NCBI GenBank assembly: GCA_963383645.1
Contig: OY726559.1
Coordinates: forward strand, 114,069,277 to 114,133,276
Origin: Muscardinus avellanarius
Taxonomy: Eukaryota > Chordata > Mammalia > Rodentia > Gliridae
Reading direction: 5' to 3'
Length of the DNA: 64,000 nt
A model generated the notes under the pieces. It was not told the origin of the DNA, ran no database searches, and saw nothing but the letters and a program-made list of their open reading frames with translations. Position 1 is the first letter of the stretch. Every line of letters starts with the position of its first letter. This document shows, piece after piece, positions 56,440-64,000 of the stretch. The translations under genes were made by a program, and so were the position numbers.

Positions 56440-57530
56440 TGTGTTGCAGGCGTGATGGCGCACGCTTGTAATCCCAGCATTCGGGAGGTTGAGACAGGAG
56501 GATCGCGGTTCATGGACAGCCTCAGCTACATAGTGAGGCCCTTTGCAACTCAGTGAGACCCTGTTTCCAAATAAACAATACAAAATAGTGCTGGGGGTGT
56601 AGGTCAGAGGTAGAATGCCCCTGGGTTTTATCCCCAGTACGCAAACAAATAAATAATTTAAAAAGTCAAGTTCAAAATAGAAATTAAAAATAAGGCTAGG
56701 GGTGTAGCTCAGAAGCTTGGGGAGTAGGATGTGGGCGCGGACGGGCACCCAGTGGCCAGGGACCAAGGGAGGCCAAGTGGCAGGGATTCCAGTGGGAGCA
56801 ATGGGGACTGAGCTGGGAAAATGCAAGGCAAAGCCCCAGAGCGTGAACGGAAGCAGGGCGGGGTGGGCTTGCTTGGCGGGCAGAAATGCTCTTTGGAGCA
56901 GAGGGGCAGACCCGGGATTGTGAGATGAAGAATTGGGAAACTGGCCCTGAGTTCCATCCCCAGACCCAGAAAAAAAAAAGTGATTTTGGCTACAAATAAC
57001 AAAATACTTTGCTACTAGCTCTTTAAACAAAGTTTACTTTTCCCCAGGTCCTTTGCAACTCAGTGAGACCCTGATTCAAAATAAAGAATTAAAAATAGGG
57101 CTGGGGGTGTAGCTTGGAGGTAGAATGCACCTGGGTTCCATCCCCAGTACTGCAAACAAACAAACAAAACAAATAAGACGCAGTCGGGAAGTGGGACAGC
57201 TACTCAACAGCGTCATCAAAGACCCAGTGCTAAACCAGGCATGGGGGCACATGCCTGTCATCCCAGCACTGGGAGGCTGAGACAAGAAGATTGCAGGTTT
57301 GAGGCCAGCCTCAGCAATTTAGCAAGACCTTGTTTCAAAATTAAAGGATAAAGTCGGGCATGGTGGTGTACGCCTGTAATCTCAGTACTTGGGAGGCTGA
57401 GACAGGAGGATTGCAAGTTCAAGACCAGTCCCGGCAATTTAGCAAGACCCTGTTTCAAAATAAATAAATAAGGCTAGAGGTATAGCTCAGAGGCACAATG
57501 CACCTGGGTTCAATAATTTTATATTTATTA
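56440..57530 (+). repeat. Sense SINE copies around a unique stretch
   Basis: A type A copy lies at 56445-56645, an ID start at 56690-56715, the end of a copy at 57045-57160, and left parts at 57232-57345 and 57353-57515. The stretch 56716-57040 is mainly unique, and an ID remnant may end it near 56950. Confidence 0.7.
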
Positions 57531-57539
57531 TAAATAAGT

Positions 57540-57831
57540 TTAAAGCCGGGCGTGGTGGCGCACGCTTGTAATTCCTGCGCTTGGGAGGCTGAGACAGGAG
57601 GATCGTACAGGTTTGAAGCCAGCCTCAGCTACTGAGTGAGGCTCTCAGCAACTTAGTGAGACCCTGTTTCCAAATAAAGTATAAAATAGGTCTGGGAGTA
57701 TAGCCCGGAGGGAGAAAAGCCCTTGGGTTCCACTCCCAGTACCACACACACAAAAAGTAAAGAATAAAAAAATAGGGTTGGTGGTCGAGCTCGAAGATAG
57801 AATGCCCCTGGGTTCCATCCCCAGTACCGTA

Positions 57832-57874
<43 letters not shown>

Positions 57875-57875
57875 T
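57540..57875 (+). repeat. Type B SINE plus ID and (AAT)n
   Basis: A type B copy lies at 57544-57745, an ID unit at 57775-57830 and AAT units at 57832-57872. Confidence 0.9.
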
Positions 57876-58344
57876 AACAGAAAAGAAAATCTTACCTGGT
57901 AGCCTTCTCCCCAACTTAGCCTCAAGGGATAGCTCTGGCTCAAGTCCCCAGGTCTGTGGTGACAGGTTCCCTGTAAAGGCTGGGGGTGCGCTGGTAGGGA
58001 AGCGGGCAGGGGTCTGCAGGGGGCTGTGGCGCAGTGGTGGACAGCGCCAGTGCCCTCTGTGACCCATCAGGACCTCTTGGGGGAAGATGGGGTACAGCTA
58101 GAGATGGGGGACTGGAGCTCAGGAAGGTGTGAAGGCCAGAGGGCATGGGCTTGGGGTCTGGGGAGAGCCTTGAGCCTCACAGGAAGGGTTTCTAGACGGC
58201 AATGCCCCCGGCAGGGGACAGAGGCCAGAGGTCCCCTACCTGTGACTTGGGCAGGGGAGAGAGCCCTCCATCCAGCCCCAAGCTCCATCAGGAAAACCTG
58301 GGGTGCAGCTTTCCGTGCAGCTGCTGAGCGACTGATTACTGTTA
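57876..58344. other. Repeat-free spacer
   Basis: About 470 bp of unique GC-rich sequence with no recognised feature. Confidence 0.45.
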
Positions 58345-59300
58345 TTATTTTATTTTATTTTATTTTATTTTATTTTATTTTTTTGTGGTACTGAGGATGG
58401 AGCCCAGGGGCTTTCTACCTCCAAGCTACACTCCAAGACCTATTTTATATTTTATTTGGAAACAGGGTCTCACTAAGTTGCTGAGAGCCTCACTAAGTGT
58501 CTGGGGCTGGCTTCGAACCTGTGCGATCCTCCTGTCTCAGCCTCCCAAGTACCTTTTATTTTTATTTTTGTTGTGGTCCTGAGGATTGAACCCAGGAGTG
58601 TTGTACCTCTGAACTACACCTCAGCCCTATTTTCTTTTTCTTTTTCTTTTCTTTTTTTTTTTTTTTGCAGTACTGGGAATTGAACCCCGGAGCCTTCTTC
58701 CTCCAAGCCACACCCCCAGTCTTATCTTATTTCATTTCTTTTTTTTTTTGCAGTACTGGGGATGGAACTCAGGGCCATTCTACCTCTGAGCTACACCCCC
58801 AGTCCTATTTTTCATTCCTTATTTTGAAACAGGGTCTCACTGAGTTGCAAAGGGCCTTACTAAGTAGCTGAGGCTGTCTGCAAACCGCGAACCTCCTGTC
58901 TCAGCCTCCCAAATGCCAGGATTACATGCCCGGCTTATTTTTTATTTTTGAAACAAGGTCTCATTAAGTTTCTGAGGAGCCAGGCGTGGTGGCGCACGCT
59001 TGTAATCCCAGCATTCGGGAGGCTGAGACCTGGAGGATCGCGGTTTGCGGACAGCCTCAGCTACTTAGTGAGGCACTTTGCAACTCAGTGAGACCCGGTT
59101 TCAAAATAAAGAATAAAAAAAACAGGGAAGGGGTGTAGCTCGGAGGTCAAATGCCCCTGGGTTCCATCCCCAGACCCGCAAAAAAAAAAAGTTTCTGAGG
59201 GCCTCTGTAAATCACCAAGGCTGGCCTTCAACCTGTGATCTTCCTGTCTTGGCCTCCCAAGTACTGAGATTATAGGTATGCACCAGCAGACCTGGTTCAA
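58345..59300 (-). repeat. Antisense SINE cluster with a sense insert
   Basis: A TTTTA run lies at 58347-58382, a B-like copy at 58385-58550, ID fragments at 58570-58730 and a type A copy at 58745-58935. A left part (58936-58975 and 59190-59300) is split by a sense type A copy at 58977-59180. Confidence 0.8.
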
Positions 59301-59499
59301 GAGTTATATTTATATAACCCCCTTTACCACTGCAGAAAACTTGGGAAAACTAATAAAGGGGGGGGACACCCATAGACGCTGAGCCTTAGGAGCAGGGACA
59401 CATCTCAATTCTTTTCCCAGGGCTCTGTAATTTTTTATGGTAAATACCTTGGAGGGGTTGTAGTTTAATACCTGTGTTACAGCCAGCACGGAAGCCCTT

Positions 59500-59680
59500 A
59501 CATTTGTGTAAGGGTTTACGACGGGCCAGTGTTTTCAGTTGTGTATTTAACGCGCGCTATTTCGTCTTTATAGACTCCTGCACACTGTGAGGTCGGAAAG
59601 CAAGGGTCCCTCCCCCGTCCCAGCAGGTGACGGAACCGAGGGAGGCTGGGGGGACAGGTGATGGAATTCAGAACCCAGAG
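59500..59680 (-). repeat. Probable MIR element
   Basis: TCCTGCACACTGTGAGGTC, GTGACGGAACCGAGGGAGGC and GATGGAATTCAGAACCCAGA fit a diverged reverse-complement MIR. Confidence 0.6.
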
Positions 59681-59787
59681 GCGCGCTCGCTGGGCCAGGT
59701 CCACACCGCACCCTCCACCCACTCGTGATCAAATGAGGAGAGAGGAGAGGGAGAGGGAGGGAGCCCAGGGTGGGCAGGAGCAGGGGA

Positions 59788-59788
<1 letters not shown>

Positions 59789-59830
<42 letters not shown>

Positions 59831-59965
59831 CATCATCATCATCATGGTCTTGCTAAGTTGTTGAGTGTCTCGCTAAGTTGCTGAGGCTGGTCTTGAACCT
59901 GTGACCCTTCTGTCTCAGCCTCCAAAGTTCTGGGATTACAGGTGTACGTCACCATTCCAGGCTTT
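59789..59965 (-). repeat. Old SINE with TTA-TCA run
   Basis: TTATTA units turn into TCATCA (59789-59845). An old antisense left part follows. Confidence 0.8.
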
Positions 59966-60329
59966 TCCCTGGAATTATTAGATCTAGATGTGAGGGTCCC
60001 AGAGCTGAGCTGGGCCCTGGGTGGTCCCAGGTTTCCTTGGCTGATTGGAGGTCATTGTGTTGGCACTGGGGACCTGGGGGGGCTTTGGAGTATTGGGAGG
60101 CAGGAAGGAAGAGTCAATATTTAGGGCACCAGCCGGGCATGGTGGCGCACACTTGTAATCCCAGCATTCGGGAGGCTGAATACCCTGCCTTTGACCTCCC
60201 CCGGCTCCCCTTAGCCACCTCAGCCTCCTACTCTTCCTTCTCAGGCCTGGGCATTGCCAAGCTCACCAACCCTGTGCCAGACACCTTTGGGTCTGGAGAC
60301 TCCTCAGCTGTGTGTGTGTGTTGCAGGGG

Positions 60330-60333
<4 letters not shown>
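59966..60333. other. Mostly unique spacer
   Basis: It contains only a 50-bp sense SINE head (60130-60180, truncated at its 3' side). The rest is unique. Confidence 0.5.
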
Positions 60334-60374
<41 letters not shown>

Positions 60375-60665
60375 GTGGTACGGGGATGGAACCCAGGGGC
60401 ATTCTACCTCTGAGCTACACCCCCAGCCCTAATTTTTATCCTTTATTTTGAAACAGGGTCTCACTGAGTTGCAAAGGGTGTCCACAAACCGCGATCCTCC
60501 TGTCTCAGCCTCCCAAGTACTGGGATTACAAGTGTGCATCAGACCACGCCTAGCTCCTACATTTTTATTTTGAAACAGTATTTCACTAAGTTCCTGAGGC
60601 TGGACTTGAGCCTGCAATCCTCCTGCCTCAGCCTCCCAAGTACTGGGATCACAGATGTGTGTCGA
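60334..60665 (-). repeat. Antisense SINEs with (TTA)n
   Basis: TTA units (60329-60374), a type A copy (60376-60555) and a left part (60560-60665). Confidence 0.85.
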
Positions 60666-60744
60666 GCAGGTCTTAATCCTGGGTCTTAAGCAGGATTCAG
60701 AATGGCCTAAGTAACAATGGAGGAAAGGTTAAAAGGCATCCCAG

Positions 60745-60950
60745 GAGCCGGGCGTGGTGGTGCACACTTGTCATCCCAGCATTTGGGCGGCTGTCAGGAA
60801 GATAGCGGTTTGCAGACAGCCTCAGCTACTTAGTGAGGCCCTTTGCAACTCAGTGAGACCCTGTTTCAAAATAAAGAATAAAAAGTAAGGCTGGGGGTGT
60901 TGCTCGGAGCTAGAATGCCCCTGGGTTCCATCCTCAGAACCAAAAAATAA
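60745..60950 (+). repeat. Type A SINE
   Basis: A full-length sense copy with an A-rich tail. Confidence 0.9.
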
Positions 60951-61225
60951 AATAAAAGGCTCAAAGGGAGATACAGCTGTGGGAAGCGGAGGGGTCCCCA
61001 GGGAGCTGGGGTGGGGTTGGAGGTGGGGTTGGGGCAGGGAGGGTTGAAGCAGCTGGAATGTAGGCAGAGAAGCCAAACACCTTGGGGGTAGATCTGAGAC
61101 TCAGAATGTCTCAATAAGTCAGGAATCCAGCATCCCCGTGACAGGAGAGATGTCCAGATAGAATCTGGAGAGACAAGATTTGGAGATGGTGTTCAGAAAG
61201 AGGGCTTGGAAAGGGCTGAGGGGTC

Positions 61226-61427
61226 CTGGTGCGGTGGCGCACGCCTGTAATCCCAGTACTTGGGAGGCTGAAACCAGAGGATCACAGGTTCACAGCCAGC
61301 CTCAGCTACTTAGTGAGGCCCTCCGCAACTTAGTGAGACCCTGTTTCCAAATAAAGAATAAAAAATAGGGGTGGGGGTGTAGCTCGGAGGTAGAATGCTC
61401 CTGGGTTCCATCCCTGGTGCAACAAAA

Positions 61428-61462
<35 letters not shown>

Positions 61463-61530
61463 GGTTGGGGCCATAGCTCGAAGGTAGAGTGTCCCTGTGT
61501 TCCATCCCCAATAGGGGGGAAAAAAAAATC
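61226..61530 (+). repeat. Type A SINE, (AAAT)n and ID unit
   Basis: A type A copy lies at 61226-61425, an AAAT run extends to 61461, and an ID unit runs 61462-61515. Confidence 0.85.
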
Positions 61531-62283
61531 CAGTCTGACTAGCTCCCGCCCCTGACAGCAGACATAGGCCCTCCAGCTCCGGCAAAGACCCCTGAGCCAT
61601 TGCCACCGGGCGCATCGTGTGGCCTCCCCAGCCTGTGCTTGCTGAGGGCCGCGGGCAGGTACGCGTGCTCCTGCTGGTGAGGAGGGGCCGCCGGGGTCTC
61701 CGGCTCGGTGTCACTCCGGCTTGGGGCTTTCCAAGAAGGGCCACTTGCATCCAAGGCTCCAGTATGGCCTGTCAGCTCGCATTCCTGGGACCTCTGTCCT
61801 TGAGGCTGCGGCGTCCAGTGCCGCCACCTGCTGGGCGGCAGCGGGATCACCGAGGTCCTCAGGATGCGGGCTTCCAGCATCCTCAGCTCCTGCAGCCTTC
61901 AGTCCCGAGCCAGCATCCTCCCGTCGCTTGGTACCTTCCGTATACAGCACCGGGCTGTGAATACCTTGTCGCAGCCCCCAGGATCAGTGACCCAGCCAGT
62001 CCTTCTGCAGAAAGCTGGAGCAAAGCAGGGACCAGCTTGCCCTGGGCAAGGGCAGCCAAAAAAAAAAAAAAAAAAAAGGGCCGAGCACTGAGGGGCCGGC
62101 TGTCGACCTGTTGGCATCCGGTGGAGCAGGGCCCCTCGCACAGGTTGGCAGGTCCTCTCCAACTCCGGGCTGCTCGTGGCCACCCAGAGCTTTGAGGGAC
62201 TAGGACCTCGTCAAAGCCAGGCTCACCCGCTCCTGCCCCAAACCTCCGCCAAGACAGCCCCTCCCTCGCTGCTGGGGGGGGCC
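61531..62283. other. Unassigned GC-rich segment with internal poly(A)
   Basis: Unique sequence with a 19-20 nt A-run at 62059-62078 and no SINE parts before it. Open frames exist on both strands, but none resembles a protein I recognise. The A-run with unrelated sequence on each side would suit a retrocopy or a 3' UTR insertion of an unknown gene. Confidence 0.35.

Positions 62284-62341
<58 letters not shown>
62284..62341. repeat. (TC)n microsatellite
   Basis: About 27 TC units, at the tail of an antisense ID-like unit. Confidence 0.95.
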
Positions 62342-62342
<1 letters not shown>

Positions 62343-63212
62343 GTATCCAAGACTAAACCTAGGGCACTCTGCCACTGAGCGAAATCCAGGCCTTTTCACT
62401 TTATTTTATTATTTATTTATTTAGTGGTACTGGGGATAGAAACCAGGGGGCATTCTGCCTCTGAGCTATACCCCCAGCCCTATTATTTATTTATTTATTT
62501 ATTTATTATGTATTTATTTATTTATTTATTTATTATGTATTTATTTATTTATTTTTGCTGTACTAGGGATGGAACCCGGAACCCAGGACATTTACCTTTG
62601 AGCGAGACCTCCAGCTTTTTTTTTTTTTTTTTTTTTTTTTTGGTGCTGGGAATTGAACCCAGGAGCATTCTACCTCCGAGCTACACCCCCTGCCCTATTT
62701 TTTATTCTTTATTTTGAAATCCGCTCTGAGTTGTAAAGGGCCTCACTAAGTAGCTGAGGCCAGCCATGAACCCGGATTTTCCTGTCTCAGCCTCCCAAAT
62801 GCTGGGATTTCAAGCATGTGCCATCACACCCGGCTTCCCAGCTCTATTTTTTATTCTTTTTTTAATTAAAAAAAATTTGGTACTGGGGGTGAAACCCAGG
62901 GGCTTTCTACCTCTGGGCTACTCTCCCAGACCTATTTTATACTTTATTTGGAAACAGGGTCTCACTAAGTTGCTGAGAGCCTCACTAAGTAGCTGAGGCT
63001 GGCTTCGAACCTGTGCGACCCTCCTGTCTCCGCCTCCCAAACCCTGGGATTACAAACATACGCCACCACGCCTGGCTTATTTTTTATTCTTTCTTTTGAA
63101 ACAGGGTCTCGCTGAGTTGCAGAGGGCCTCACTAAGTAGCTGAGGCTGTCCGCGAACCACGATCCTCCTGTCTCAGCCTCCCAAATGCTGGGATTACATG
63201 CATGCTTGACCA
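62342..63212 (-). repeat. Antisense SINE and ID cluster
   Basis: ID units lie at 62342-62395, 62424-62485 and 62560-62620, with TTTA/TATG runs between them. A type A copy (62640-62835), a type B copy (62875-63075) and a left part (63080-63210) follow. Confidence 0.8.
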
Positions 63213-63244
63213 AAGCCCGGTTTTATTTATATTTGGTATTGAGC

Positions 63245-63312
63245 ATGCGCTGGGAGTGTAGCTCAGAGGTAGCATGCCCCTGGGTTCAATTCCCAGCACC
63301 AAAAAAAAAAAG

Positions 63313-63349
<37 letters not shown>

Positions 63350-63377
63350 AAGAAAGAAAGAGAAAAGGAGGAAGAAA

Positions 63378-63409
<32 letters not shown>

Positions 63410-63415
63410 AGCTAG
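63245..63415 (+). repeat. Free ID unit with (GAAA)n tail
   Basis: CGCTGGGAGTGTAGCTCAGA through GGTTCAATTCCCAGCACC with no 7SL part, followed by about 110 bp of GAAA/GA units. Confidence 0.85.
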
Positions 63416-64000
63416 TGACCACAGAAGTACACAGATGAAATAGAAAAAAAAAATCAAACTGAACACCCCCCCTGGTCCCCACCGCCAACCTCACACAGAA
63501 CCTCACCAGGGTGGGGTGTAGACCAGGCCTGTGTGGGGTGATATTTATATAAGGGGCTCGGGTCCTCCCTCGGGCAAGTCAAGCAAGCTGTAAAATTTGG
63601 AGGCCCATTTTAAGATTGTTTAAAACCCTCCCAGCGCGTTTCCTGTCTGGCGCTGCGTCCGGGCGCTGGAGCCCCGCGTGTGGCCCGGGTTCCCTTAACC
63701 AGGCTGGCAGCAAGATGCCGAGGGAGGCCCCAGCGTCGGGGCCAGAAAGGGGGTCTGTTGTGGTCGGGGCGTGTGTTCCCGGCGTGGGGGTGTTGGAATG
63801 TGTGTAAAGGGCTCCGGCCTCGGGAGGGTGGTTGAATCCGGGAAATTAGCATCTATTTTTTTTTCCCCAAAACCACCATCTTATAAATCATTAGTTAAGG
63901 GCCCCAAGGGCTAATAATGCAGGTATGTGATTTTTTACTTCTGAAGCAACTAGGTGCGAGGATATTGGCCAATGCGTCATAAACTAGACTAGAGCCTGCG
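63416..64000. other. Repeat-free terminal block
   Basis: Unique sequence in two parts: a CpG-rich middle (63630-63790) and an AT-rich end with TAATAATGCAGG and CAAAACCACCATC. No exon is recognised. It might be regulatory DNA of the ephrin-A cluster. Confidence 0.4.

Overview
The window is mammalian nuclear DNA. It holds spliced genes with GT-AG introns, CpG-rich promoters, poly(A) signals, a processed pseudogene, microsatellites and on the order of a hundred SINE copies or fragments (not counted exactly). The gene order MUC1 - TRIM46 - KRTCAP2 - DPM3 - SLC50A1 - EFNA1 is the conserved block of human 1q22 (mouse chromosome 3), read here from MUC1 towards the ephrin-A cluster. The dominant SINE is a 7SL/B1-like monomer fused to an internally deleted ID (tRNA-Ala-like) monomer. 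That B1-dID structure points to a non-muroid rodent, most likely the squirrel-related clade (squirrel, mountain beaver, dormouse or similar). I cannot name the species.

Layout: 1-4.8 kb, MUC1 on + (exon 1 lies upstream), with a 45-bp coding VNTR. 5.8-19.3 kb, TRIM46 on - (10 coding exons, 759 aa), convergent with MUC1. 20.2-23.9 kb, KRTCAP2 on + (5 exons, 136 aa), divergent from TRIM46. 24-35 kb, SINE-rich spacer with an RPL15 retropseudogene at 31.3-32.0 kb and a repeat-poor island at 26.9-28.4 kb. 35.4-35.9 kb, DPM3 on + (92 aa). 37.3-39.3 kb, SLC50A1 on - (6 exons, 221 aa). 40.5-47.9 kb, EFNA1 on - (5 exons, 205 aa). 48-64 kb, upstream of EFNA1 towards the expected EFNA3: no gene recognised, only SINEs, microsatellites and several GC-rich repeat-poor islands.

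Every internal exon boundary was placed by hand at a GT/AG site. Coding lengths sum exactly to whole reading frames of the usual family size for TRIM46, KRTCAP2, DPM3, SLC50A1 and EFNA1, so these models are firm. Three genes concern glycosylation or a glycoprotein: MUC1 is a heavily O-glycosylated mucin, KRTCAP2 an oligosaccharyltransferase subunit, DPM3 a dolichol-phosphate-mannose synthase subunit. SLC50A1 is a sugar transporter, TRIM46 a neuronal microtubule organiser and EFNA1 an Eph-receptor ligand. I see no sign of shared regulation beyond the short TRIM46/KRTCAP2 divergent promoter interval.

The most unusual features are the 15-residue MUC1 tandem repeat (20-21 residues in human and mouse), a SINE subtype with an internal perfect inverted repeat, and SINE-in-SINE composites of about 425 bp that look as if they moved or were duplicated as units. 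I found no prokaryotic-type system, CRISPR array or intact virus.
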